A stretch of DNA of 41,431 nt from Aphanocapsa feldmannii 277cV (GTDB lineage Bacteria > Cyanobacteriota > Cyanobacteriia > PCC-6307 > Cyanobiaceae), in NCBI GenBank assembly GCA_004768415.1, contig SRMO01000050.1:121284-162714 (forward strand), given 5' to 3'. The notes under the pieces are model-generated. The model was not told the origin of the DNA, searched no databases, and worked only from the letters and a program-made list of their open reading frames with translations. Shown piece by piece: positions 32,810 to 41,431 of the stretch. Every line of letters starts with the position of its first letter. Positions within the stretch are counted from its first letter, which is position 1. A program made the position numbers and the translations under genes.

Positions 32810-33355
32810 TCAGCGGCCGGGGCTGCTGCCATCACAGTCGCCTTGATCCTCCAGCGGAGAGGACGACAGGTCGCCAGCGTCACCGCTGGGCAGGGGCCAG
32901 GCGGAAATGCGTGTCAGCGTCATCAGGGCGGACTCCGCCAGAGCACCTTCGCGGCTGCAGAAATTGGCGTAGTCGCTCTGACCGCAGCGGGCCGCCTCGG
33001 CCGCTGTCGAGGAACAAAGCTCCATCAGCATCTGGGCGTCGGCGATCGAGGCCGCCAGCACCTGATTCGGTGTCTGGCGCCCCTCCGCCAGGGCCAGCTT
33101 GCGCTCCGACAGGTGACGTCTCACCTCCAACGCCAGGGCAAGGGTGGGGGCATTCAACTCTTCATGGAGAGCGGGGGCCGAGAGCAGTGCGTCATCGTCC
33201 TCCGGGATCTGGGAGAGCCGGCAGAGCCCGAAGCGCTGCAGCAGGCCATCCAGACCTGCCACACACCAACCACCGAGACGGCGCCACAGCCGACGGCGTC
33301 GACCGTGGGAACGGTGTGGGCGATCCTGCAGGGACGCGCGGGTCTCCATGGCCAT
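32810..33355 (-). CDS. Hypothetical protein (181 aa, basic N-terminus)
   Basis: Continuous ORF in a gap otherwise without a gene: METRASLQDRPHRSHGRRRRLWRRLGGWCVAGLDGLLQRFG...; no family recognised. Confidence 0.5.
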   Translation of the reverse strand: MAMETRASLQDRPHRSHGRRRRLWRRLGGWCVAGLDGLLQRFGLCRLSQIPEDDDALLSAPALHEELNAPTLALALEVRRHLSERKLALAEGRQTPNQVLAASIADAQMLMELCSSTAAEAARCGQSDYANFCSREGALAESALMTLTRISAWPLPSGDAGDLSSSPLEDQGDCDGSSPGR

Positions 33356-33546
33356 GGGACGGCTGCCCCATCTCTAGGTGATTCCGGTCCAGGTCGCCTG
33401 CGGGCTGAGCCAGCACGACGGCAGGGCTTCCCATTGCAGGGTTTCGCATTGACGAAGGCTGCCGCGGAACCGCATACTGACTGTCGCCCCGTGCGGGGGC
33501 ACCACGGCCGGGATCACTGCCCCGCAGTGTCCACCTCGACCAGTGG

Positions 33547-33620
33547 GGGACTGTAGTTCAACCGGTTAGAGCACCGCCCTGTCACGGCGGAAGTTGCGGG
33601 TTCGAATCCCGTCAGTCCCG
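33547..33620 (+). tRNA. tRNA-Asp (GTC)
   Basis: GGGACTGTAGTTCAACCGGTTAGAGCACCGCCCTGTCACGGCGGAAGTTGCGGGTTCGAATCCCGTCAGTCCCG; anticodon GTC. Confidence 0.98.
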
Positions 33621-33800
33621 TTCAGCCACTGCCGGCCGCCCTGCCGCACCCCCGTCAGGGCGGCGGCTCCTGCACCGTGCCGCCATCGCCACCGCAACAG
33701 GCCCACAGAACAGGCCAGCGCTGATCTGCTGCCTGCCTGGTCGGCCGGGGACCGGGCTGTGGGCAGCGGCTACATTTCTCTTCTCAACGTCGAGCCTCCC

Positions 33801-35225
33801 TTGACCGTCCGGGTTCGCCTTGCACCCAGTCCAACGGGGCCGCTGCACATCGGCACGGCCCGCACGGCCGTGTTCAACTGGCTCTATGCACGGCGCAACA
33901 AGGGCAGGTTTCTGCTGCGCATCGAGGACACCGACAAAGAACGCTCGAAGCCGGAATTCACGCGAAACATCCTGGAGGGCCTGCGCTGGCTGGGGATCGA
34001 CTGGGATGAGGAGCCCGTCGTCCAGAGCGCCAGGGGGGCACTGCACCGGCAAGCCATCGCTGATCTGCTGGCCAGCGGCAAGGCCTACCGCTGCTACTGC
34101 AGCGAGGCTGAGCTGGAGGCGATGCGGAACGCCCGGAAGGCCGCCGGGCAGCCACCCCGCTATGACAACCGGCATCGCCATCTGACAGCGGATCAGGAGG
34201 CGGCCTTCCAGAGGGAGGGTCGGGAGGCTGTGGTGCGCTTCGCCATCGACGACAGTGAAGAGATCCACTGGCATGACCTGGTGCGCGGCCCCATGGCCTG
34301 GTCAGGCCGTGATCTCGGTGGCGACATGGTGATCGCCAGACGCTGCCCGGCGGACTCCATCGGTGATCCCCTCTACAACCTGGTGGTGGTGCTGGATGAC
34401 GCCTTCATGGACATCAGTCACGTGATCCGCGGCGAGGACCACATCGCCAACACCGCCAAACAGCTGCTGCTCTATCGGGCCCTGGGGCTGAAGGCGCCCA
34501 GCTTCGCCCATACGCCGCTGATCCTCAACCGGGACGGCCGCAAGCTTTCGAAGCGCGATGGCGTGACCTCCATCTCCGATTTCCAGGCCATGGGCTACAC
34601 GGCCGAGGCGATCGGCAACTACATGGGTCTGCTGGGTTGGTCGCCACCACAGGGCATGGGGGAGCGTTTCACACTGGTCGAGGCCTCCAGGCACTTCGAT
34701 TTCGACCGGGTGAACAGGGCCGGCGCCAGGTTCGACTGGGACAAGCTGAACTGGATCAACGGCCAGGTGCTCCATGGCCAGTCCAGCACCGCCCTGCGGG
34801 CCCAGCTGGAACCGCTGTGGCGACAGGCGGGTTTCACGCTTGCTGCGGATCCTGCCTGGCTCGACCGCTTGACCGGCCTGATCAGCCCCTCCCTGACGCT
34901 GTTGAAGGACGGCGTGGACCAGGCGCGGCCCTTCCTCACCACCCCGGAGCCGGATCAGGCCGCCCGGGATCACCTGGCAAGCGAAGGCTGCCGAGCTGCC
35001 CTGCGGCTGCTGCTGGAGGGGTTGCCCGACCGGTTCGACGACGCGGCCGTCAGGGCCCTGCTGGGGCAGGTGGCGAAAGCGGCCGGTGTCAGCAGGGGCG
35101 TGCTGATGAAGGGTGTCCGGGCAGCCCTGCTGGGCAGCCTGCAGGGGCCCGACCTGATGGCATCCTGGGCACTGCTGAGCCAGAGGGGGGAGGACCGCGG
35201 CCGTCTGCTCGGCGCCATTGACTGA
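33801..35225 (+). CDS. gltX: Glutamyl-tRNA synthetase
   Basis: [68 protein letters not shown]...[19 protein letters not shown] (HIGH and KLSKR motifs). Likely TTG start 33801. Confidence 0.96.
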   Translation: MTVRVRLAPSPTGPLHIGTARTAVFNWLYARRNKGRFLLRIEDTDKERSKPEFTRNILEGLRWLGIDWDEEPVVQSARGALHRQAIADLLASGKAYRCYCSEAELEAMRNARKAAGQPPRYDNRHRHLTADQEAAFQREGREAVVRFAIDDSEEIHWHDLVRGPMAWSGRDLGGDMVIARRCPADSIGDPLYNLVVVLDDAFMDISHVIRGEDHIANTAKQLLLYRALGLKAPSFAHTPLILNRDGRKLSKRDGVTSISDFQAMGYTAEAIGNYMGLLGWSPPQGMGERFTLVEASRHFDFDRVNRAGARFDWDKLNWINGQVLHGQSSTALRAQLEPLWRQAGFTLAADPAWLDRLTGLISPSLTLLKDGVDQARPFLTTPEPDQAARDHLASEGCRAALRLLLEGLPDRFDDAAVRALLGQVAKAAGVSRGVLMKGVRAALLGSLQGPDLMASWALLSQRGEDRGRLLGAID

Positions 35226-35252
35226 AGAGCGGCGTTGGTGGCCAGCACAGCG

Positions 35253-36674
35253 CTAGTGGCTGGACCGGATCTCGGCCTGCTCGACGGCAAGCAGGTCAGC
35301 GCTGGCCCCTGCAGGGGTGGTGGAGGTGCCTGACGAGGCCGGCGCGCCATCCCCGACCAACGTTCCGGCCTGGGGCGAGGCAGCTGCGGAAGCGTCGGCC
35401 ACTGCTGGAGAAGGGTCTGCAGACTCCGCTTCCACCAGGCCGAGCCTGCGGGCCAGCGGACCAGCCGAAAGCCCCTGCAGGCTCACTGTCATCAGGATTG
35501 TCAGAAACACCAGACCCTGGAGGCGGCCGGCGCCCAGCACCCCCTCCTGCTCCAGACGAATGGCGAACAGTGACGCTGCCGAGGCACTGACGATTCCGCG
35601 TGGGGCGAGCCAGGCGACGAAAGCCCTCTGGCGCAGATTCAGGTCACTGCCGAGGGTACCCAGGGCCACCACCAGGGGCCTCACCAACAGCATCAGCGAC
35701 AGCACGCAGGTCACCCCCCCCACACCCAACGGGCTCAGCTCCGAGAGGGTGACGTCCGCGGCCAGCAGTGGAAACAGCAGGGTGACGGCCAGGGCCGCCA
35801 TCTGCCTCAGGGCCAGTTCCAGATCCTGGGGGGCAGCCGCGGGACGGCTCCCTACCACCAGTCCTGCCACCACAGCGGCTGGCAGACCCACAGCCGTGCC
35901 CACGAACAACTCGCAGAGGACCTCCACCAGCAGCAACATGCCCAGGGTCAGCTGCAGGCGCAGGTTGGCCCCCTGCTCCTGGGGCAGGCGACGCAGCAGT
36001 TCCGCCAGCAGCCAGCCACAGGCGGCACCCACCAGGGAGCCGAGCAGGATCCGCTGCAGCAGGCTCACCAGCAGGGCCCAGCCCGTGCCATAGGGCTCCA
36101 GCACGAACTGCAGCAGCAGCACCGCGGCAACTGCCGCAATGGGCTCCCGCAGCAGCCCCTCCCCCTCCAGCAGCCGTCCGAGGGCGGGCTGCAGCCGGAT
36201 GTGCCGCACCAGCGGCGTGACCACGGTGGGACCGGTGGGTGCCACGATCGCCGCATACAGGCCCGACATCCTCCAGTCGAGACCTGCAAAGCTGTGGGCT
36301 GCAAGGGTCCCGAGCAGCCAGGTGAGGGGCAGGCCCACGCCCACCAGTTGCTGCAGAGAGGAGCGCCCCCAGCCATGGGGAAAGCGGAGGGTCATGCCGC
36401 CTTCGAAGAGCACGACCGCCACCAGCAGGCTCACGGCTGTCTCCAGACCGGCCCCGAGATCCAGGGGCTCGATCAGGCCGAAGCCCTGGCGACCCATCAC
36501 CATGCCCGCCAGCAGCAACACCACCACGCCCGGAAGGCTGGTGAGACGCGCCAGCAGCTGGGCAAAAGCTCCGGTGGACACCGCCAGTGCCCATGTCAGT
36601 GCCAGCCGCTCTGAGGGGGTCAAACGGTGTTGCCTGACACCAGTTGAAACTATCAAGGCCGCTGCCGACGCCAT
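35253..36674 (-). CDS. Cation/proton antiporter (CPA1, NhaP-like)
   Basis: Multi-TM: LTSLPGVVVLLLAGMVMGRQGFGLI...LLVAVVLFEGGMTLRF...YAAIVAPTGPTVVTPLVRHIRL...WLAPRGIVSASAASLFAIRLEQEG. Confidence 0.9.
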   Translation of the reverse strand: MASAAALIVSTGVRQHRLTPSERLALTWALAVSTGAFAQLLARLTSLPGVVVLLLAGMVMGRQGFGLIEPLDLGAGLETAVSLLVAVVLFEGGMTLRFPHGWGRSSLQQLVGVGLPLTWLLGTLAAHSFAGLDWRMSGLYAAIVAPTGPTVVTPLVRHIRLQPALGRLLEGEGLLREPIAAVAAVLLLQFVLEPYGTGWALLVSLLQRILLGSLVGAACGWLLAELLRRLPQEQGANLRLQLTLGMLLLVEVLCELFVGTAVGLPAAVVAGLVVGSRPAAAPQDLELALRQMAALAVTLLFPLLAADVTLSELSPLGVGGVTCVLSLMLLVRPLVVALGTLGSDLNLRQRAFVAWLAPRGIVSASAASLFAIRLEQEGVLGAGRLQGLVFLTILMTVSLQGLSAGPLARRLGLVEAESADPSPAVADASAAASPQAGTLVGDGAPASSGTSTTPAGASADLLAVEQAEIRSSH

Positions 36675-36758
36675 GGCAAGTGGCTGGCATCCACAGCAGC
36701 AACTGCGTCATGGCTGCTGCCGACCGGGGCCAAGGGGCCTCCCCGGCGAGGCCCCCGT

Positions 36759-37001
36759 TCAATCCGTCAGGCCCCCATCCTCCGACTCCACCCGTACTGC
36801 CACAACGGCATCCGGTCGCACCACCAGGAATTCATCGGGGAACTCCAGCAGTGGGACCTCCACCAGCTGGCCGCCTGGCGAGCGGCTGAAGGGACCGCCA
36901 TACCAGGCCTGGAAACGCTCCAGATCGGCAAAGCGCACCACCTGGGTGTGGCCCCCCCGGAGCTGCAGATGCACGCGATAGGCAACAGGACGATGGGCCA
37001 C
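36759..37001 (-). CDS. Conserved-looking hypothetical protein, 80 aa
   Basis: MAHRPVAYRVHLQLRGGHTQVVRFADLERFQAWYGGPFSRSPGGQLVEVPLLEFPDEFLVVRPDAVVAVRVESEDGGLTD; compact beta-strand pattern with no overlapping gene. Confidence 0.6.
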   Translation of the reverse strand: MAHRPVAYRVHLQLRGGHTQVVRFADLERFQAWYGGPFSRSPGGQLVEVPLLEFPDEFLVVRPDAVVAVRVESEDGGLTD

Positions 37002-37166
37002 GGCTGGAACGGTCTCGGAGGGGAATCCCGGTGGAGTGGTGCTGTCGGGTGGGCACGGGCGGGCAGAGGATCCGCATCATTCCAGGTTTCCCACCGCAGC
37101 ACCGCAGCGCCCCATCACTGCCGTGATCCAGTGCGGTGCAGGGACGCCGTTGCGGGCCGGACAGAG

Positions 37167-37877
37167 TCAGTGCTGCAGCAATCCCAGGCCGTGGTTGGCA
37201 GCCTCCCGCACCTGGAGGTGGTCGTCCTCCGCCAGGCTCAGCAGACACTGGTACGCCTGCTGGCGCAGGGCGTCTGCTTCTGCCGGCGCCATCCCCTGCG
37301 GATCCGGGGCACTGCCGAGACTCGCCAGGGCGTGGGCCAGGCGCTGGCGCAGCAGCCAGTCGTCACTGTCACAGAAACGTCGCAGCCGGGGCAGTGCCGC
37401 CATGGCACCGATCTCCCCGAGGGCGGAGATGGCGGCCTGATGCATCAGGGCATCGTCGTCCTCCAGCCCCTGGAGCAACAGCGCCTGAGCGCGGGGATCA
37501 GCGATGTTGCCCAGGGACACGATCGCCGAGTAGCGCACGATCCACTCGGTTTCCTCGAGAAACAGCCGCTGCAGGACACCGAGGGCGCCAGGATCTCCCA
37601 GCTGGCCGAGGGCGCCTGCGGCCATGGCACGAAGATTGGTATCCTGTTCCCGATCGAGCACATCGAGCAGATCCCTGAGGGCGCTGGGCCCGGGCTTCAG
37701 GCCGATGCCCCAGATGGCCATCGAACGCACCTGGGGGTGGGGATCGCCAAGCAGGGGGCGGATCAGGGGAAAGGCCTGCTCCGCGGGCAGCTTGCGCAGC
37801 CGGGCAAGGGCCACCATGCGCTTGGTGGGGGCGTCGTCGTCGAGATCACGGCGCAAGACCTCCAGAGGCTCGGACAT
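37167..37877 (-). CDS. HEAT-repeat protein (PBS lyase/NblB-like)
   Basis: Repeated HEAT units: PLLGDPHPQVRSMAIWGIGL / REQDTNLRAMAAGALGQLGDPGAL / EETEWIVRYSAIVSLGNIADPRA / EDDDALMHQAAISALGEIGAMAAL. Confidence 0.85.
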   Translation of the reverse strand: MSEPLEVLRRDLDDDAPTKRMVALARLRKLPAEQAFPLIRPLLGDPHPQVRSMAIWGIGLKPGPSALRDLLDVLDREQDTNLRAMAAGALGQLGDPGALGVLQRLFLEETEWIVRYSAIVSLGNIADPRAQALLLQGLEDDDALMHQAAISALGEIGAMAALPRLRRFCDSDDWLLRQRLAHALASLGSAPDPQGMAPAEADALRQQAYQCLLSLAEDDHLQVREAANHGLGLLQH

Positions 37878-38053
37878 GGGCTGACAGGGGGGCAGGGCCA
37901 CTGACACCCTCGCGCAGTGCCAGCCGAGCCGTGAACCGGGGGCCGCCGGGGCCAGGCACAGCCATCGCCAGGAGGCAACGGCGCCATGCCGTCAATCTGC
38001 CGCCATCGATCTGGCTGAGGTGCCAGCCTGGATCGCGACTCCTCCGACATGCC

Positions 38054-40936
38054 ATGGCTGCCGCCCCACTGCTGTTGCTGGTGGACGGCCATTCCCTGGC
38101 ATTCCGCAGCTACTACGCCTTCAACAAGAACGGCACAGGTCTGGCCACCCGTGGCGGCATCCCCACCAGCGTCACCTATGGCTTCCTCAAGGCCTTGCTG
38201 GAGACCACCAGCAGCCTCGGCCCCCAGGGGGTGGTGATCACCTTCGACACGGCGGACCCCACCTTCCGTCATGAGGCCGATCCGGCCTACAAGGCCAACC
38301 GCGAGGAAGCGCCGGAGGCGTTCCACACCGACGTGGAGAACCTGCAGCTGGTGCTGCGGGAGGCCCTCAACCTGCCGGTCTGCACGGCGCCGGGCTTCGA
38401 GGCCGATGATCTGCTGGGCACCGTGGCCAACCGCGCCGCCGCCACGGGCTGGCGGGTGCGCATTCTCTCCGGTGACCGCGACCTGTTCCAGCTGGTGGAC
38501 GACGCCCGGGATATTGCCTGCCTCTATATGGGTGGCGGTCCCTTTGCACGTCAGCAGAACGGGCCGACCCTGATGGATCGCTGCAACGTGATCGACAAGC
38601 TCGGCGTGGCTCCCGAGACCGTGGTGGACCTGAAGGCTCTCACCGGTGACAGCAGCGACAACATCCCCGGCGTGAAGGGGGTGGGGGCCAAGACCGCCAT
38701 CAGGTTGCTGAATGCCCACGGGACCCTGGACGGAATCTACGCTGCCCTGCCCGGGATCAGGGGAGCGCTGCACAGGAAGCTGGACGCCGATCGCGACAGT
38801 GCCTACCGCTCCCGGATGCTGGCGACGATCAGGCTGGACGTCCCCCTGTCCCAGGAGCCTCGCCTGGCGCTGGACCGGGTGGATGCCGCAGCACTGGCGG
38901 GTCACCTGGAGCAGCTGGAGCTGCGCAGCCTGCGGCGGCAACTGGATGACTTCGCCAGCGCCTTCTCGGCCGGGCCTGCCCCAGGGGCGGCTGACGGGGT
39001 CGCCGCAGCGGATTCCGCTGACGCTCCTGACAGGACAGCTGGAGAAGCCGCCGGCGGCGCGGCGCTGGAGGACGGCAGGCCGCTGCTGCGGCCCCGGGTG
39101 ATCCGCACGGAGCAGGAGCTGGTGGCGCTGGTGGAACAGCTGGAGGGGCTGCGGAATCCCGCCTGTCCCGTGGCCCTGGACACGGAAACCACCGCGCTCA
39201 ATCCCTTCAGGGCCGCATTGGTGGGTATCGGTGTGTGCTGGGGTGAGGCCCTCGATGCCCTGGCCTACATCCCGATCGGCCATGACAGCGGCAGTCAGCT
39301 GCCCCTGGAGACGGTGCTCGGCCGCCTGGCCGCCTGGCTGGCCAGCGCGGAGCACCCCAAGTGCCTGCAGAACGCCAAGTACGACCGGCTGATCCTGCTG
39401 CGCCATGGCCTGTCCCTCGGCGGCGTGGTGATCGACACGTTGCTGGCCGACTACCTGCTGGATCCCGGCGGCAGGCACAGCCTCGATGAAATCGCCCAGC
39501 GGCGCTTCGGGTTCAGGCCCACCAGCTACAGCGAACTGGTGGCCAGGAACCAGACCATCGCTGCCCTGGACGTGGCGACGGCCGCCGCCTACTGCGCCAT
39601 GGACGTGCACCTCACCCACCGTCTGGCACCGCTGCTGCGGGCGGATCTGGAGGCTGCCGGCGGGGGTCTCGGCAGGGTGCTCACCGCCATCGAACAGCCG
39701 CTCGAGCCGGTGCTGGCGGAGATGGAGGCCACCGGCATCCGCATCGATGTCAACTACCTGGCAGCGCTGTCGGAGCAGCTCGGTGGGCAGCTGGAGCGCC
39801 TGGTGGAGCAGGCCTGGGAGGCGGCCGGCTGCCGCTTCAACCTGGCTTCCCCCAAGCAGCTCGGCCAGCTGCTGTTCGGTGACCTCGGCCTCGATCGCAG
39901 CAAATCGCGGCGCACCAAGACCGGGTACAGCACCGATGCCACGGTGCTGGAGAAGCTGAGCGGCGATCACCCGGTGGTGCCACCGATCCTCGAGCACCGC
40001 ACCCTCAGCAAGCTCAAGAGCACCTATGTGGATGCCCTGCCCGCCCTGGTGGAAGCGGAAACGGGCCGGGTGCACACCGATTTCAACCAGGCGGTCACGG
40101 CCACCGGTCGGCTGTCCAGCTCCCACCCCAACCTTCAGAACATCCCGATCCGCACCGAGTTCAGTCGCCAGATCCGCAAGGCCTTCCTGCCCCGGCAGGG
40201 CTGGGAGCTGATCTCGGCCGATTACTCCCAGATCGAGCTGCGCATCCTCACCCACCTCAGTGGCGAGCCGGTGCTGGTGGAGGCCTACCGGCGGGGGGAC
40301 GATGTCCATGCCCTGACGGCCCGGCTGCTGCTGGAGAAGGAGGAGATCACTGGGGCGGAGCGTCGCCTCGGCAAGACCATCAACTTCGGGGTGATCTACG
40401 GCATGGGCGCCCAACGCTTCGCCCGGTCGACAGGCGTATCGACCAAGGAGGCGCAGGGTTTTCTGACCCGTTACCGGGAGCGCTACCCGCGGGTGTTCGG
40501 CTTCCTGGAACTGCAGGAACGCCTGGCCCTCAGCCGGGGGTACGTGGAAACCGTGCTGGGGCGTCGTCGCCTGTTCCGCTTCGAGCCCCAGGGTCTGGGC
40601 CGGTACCTCGGCCACGATCCCCTCGGCATCGATCTGGGGAAGGCCCGTCGACAGGGCATGGAAGCACAGCAGCTGCGGGCTGCGGCCAACGCGCCGATCC
40701 AGGGCTCCAGCGCCGACATCATCAAGCTGGCCATGGTTCGGTTGCACCGCAGGCTGGAGGGCCTGCCGGCCCGGTTGCTGCTGCAGGTGCACGACGAACT
40801 GGTGCTGGAGGTGGATCCGGCGGCACGCCGGGAGGTGCAGCAGCTTGTGGTGGAGACGATGCAGGACGCCGTGCAGTTGAAGGTGCCCCTGCAGGTGGAG
40901 GCCAGCCACGGGCCGAACTGGATGGAGGCGAAATAG
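38054..40936 (+). CDS. polA: DNA polymerase I (5'-3' exo, 3'-5' exo, polymerase)
   Basis: LLLLVDGHSLAFRSYYAF...GDSSDNIPGVKGVGAKTAIRLL...VALDTETTALNPF...GRLSSSHPNLQNIPIRTEFSRQIRKAF...ADYSQIELRILTHLSGE...GKTINFGVIYGMGAQRFA...QVHDELVLEV. Confidence 0.98.
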   Translation: MAAAPLLLLVDGHSLAFRSYYAFNKNGTGLATRGGIPTSVTYGFLKALLETTSSLGPQGVVITFDTADPTFRHEADPAYKANREEAPEAFHTDVENLQLVLREALNLPVCTAPGFEADDLLGTVANRAAATGWRVRILSGDRDLFQLVDDARDIACLYMGGGPFARQQNGPTLMDRCNVIDKLGVAPETVVDLKALTGDSSDNIPGVKGVGAKTAIRLLNAHGTLDGIYAALPGIRGALHRKLDADRDSAYRSRMLATIRLDVPLSQEPRLALDRVDAAALAGHLEQLELRSLRRQLDDFASAFSAGPAPGAADGVAAADSADAPDRTAGEAAGGAALEDGRPLLRPRVIRTEQELVALVEQLEGLRNPACPVALDTETTALNPFRAALVGIGVCWGEALDALAYIPIGHDSGSQLPLETVLGRLAAWLASAEHPKCLQNAKYDRLILLRHGLSLGGVVIDTLLADYLLDPGGRHSLDEIAQRRFGFRPTSYSELVARNQTIAALDVATAAAYCAMDVHLTHRLAPLLRADLEAAGGGLGRVLTAIEQPLEPVLAEMEATGIRIDVNYLAALSEQLGGQLERLVEQAWEAAGCRFNLASPKQLGQLLFGDLGLDRSKSRRTKTGYSTDATVLEKLSGDHPVVPPILEHRTLSKLKSTYVDALPALVEAETGRVHTDFNQAVTATGRLSSSHPNLQNIPIRTEFSRQIRKAFLPRQGWELISADYSQIELRILTHLSGEPVLVEAYRRGDDVHALTARLLLEKEEITGAERRLGKTINFGVIYGMGAQRFARSTGVSTKEAQGFLTRYRERYPRVFGFLELQERLALSRGYVETVLGRRRLFRFEPQGLGRYLGHDPLGIDLGKARRQGMEAQQLRAAANAPIQGSSADIIKLAMVRLHRRLEGLPARLLLQVHDELVLEVDPAARREVQQLVVETMQDAVQLKVPLQVEASHGPNWMEAK

Positions 40937-40980
40937 CTGCCGCCGCCGCCGTCACAGGGCGGCCGGTCGACCGGGTGGCA

Positions 40981-41289
40981 TCAGCTCTGCCGGCGGCGAC
41001 CGGGCCACCACCAGAGCAGCAGGCCGCTGGCAAGGCTGGTGAGGGTGCAGAGGCCCAGCAGCAGGGAATACCAGGGGCTCAGATCCACGGACCCGAAGCG
41101 ACCGGTGTGCCAGTCCAGCAGCCACGGCGGCACCTCCAGGCCGAACCCCTGGAGCGTGCCGTAGAGGGATCCGCTGAGCAGGGTCACCAGCAGGGGCAGG
41201 GCGAGCAGGGGCGCCATGCGCCGGTGCAGCTGGCGGGGGTGGACACTGCGGCTGCGCAGCCGCTGGCGCCGATCGTGGGCCATGGACAT
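40981..41289 (-). CDS. Small PepSY-TM-like membrane protein (paralog B)
   Basis: VHPRQLHRRMAPLLALPLLVTLLSGSLYGTLQGFGLEVPPWLLDWHTGRFGSVDLSPWYSLLLGLCTLTSLASGLLLWWWPGRR; same layout as 31050-31355. Confidence 0.7.
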   Translation of the reverse strand: MSMAHDRRQRLRSRSVHPRQLHRRMAPLLALPLLVTLLSGSLYGTLQGFGLEVPPWLLDWHTGRFGSVDLSPWYSLLLGLCTLTSLASGLLLWWWPGRRRQS

Positions 41290-41431
41290 GCCTTACCGAG
41301 CCTTGCTGAAGGCCAGTCTGCTAAGTCGTTGCGGTCCCTTGCTACTCTCCCCGACCGTTGCCGCAGGGATCACAGCTGTGGATGCAGCTGCCGTGTCGAG
41401 TCCGGCGGCTGCCGCGGCAGGCGTCGGCAGC

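Noticed and set aside
37763-40909. 1048-aa minus-strand ORF antisense to polA
   Set aside because: Composition artefact: polA on the plus strand has complete, conserved motifs, and the antisense translation is His/Gln/Gly/Leu-rich without domains, typical of antisense frames in high-GC DNA.

Overview
The window is 41.4 kb of high-GC cyanobacterial chromosome. The 16S and the gene content (petB/petD, ctpA, minC, hemL, glcD/glcF, GH100 invertase, Psb32-like protein, HEAT/phycobilisome-type protein) fit the Synechococcus/Cyanobium group of picocyanobacteria. It is mostly core genome: minC (cut by the left edge), HD-domain gene, ctpA, petB-petD, invertase and sucrose-phosphate phosphatase head-to-head, a complete rrn operon (16S, tRNA-Ile, tRNA-Ala, 23S, 5S), a short AT-rich accessory stretch with an orphan secreted Cys-rich protein, purK/aroB divergent, MidA-like methyltransferase, TPM/Psb32-like protein, glcF-glcD, xth, hemL, a YpfJ-like metallopeptidase, yajQ, DprA-like and DRTGG-type genes, SDR, map, rplS, tRNA-Trp, FMN reductase, tRNA-Asp, gltX, cation/proton antiporter, HEAT-repeat gene and polA. 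I saw no CRISPR array, intact transposase, integrase or recognisable defence system. The observations most worth a second look are: (i) the AT-rich island at about 13.3-15.0 kb with the orphan Cys-rich exported protein; (ii) RNA structure in the rrn operon, including a ~35-bp boxA-containing stem that brackets 23S and mutually exclusive hairpins just before boxA; (iii) strong nested inverted repeats in the aroB-purK spacer, a candidate structured RNA; (iv) two mini PepSY-TM-like paralogs; (v) a 35-aa membrane micro-ORF and a 13-bp tandem duplication at the hemL stop. All calls are by eye from translations and motifs; no database search was run.
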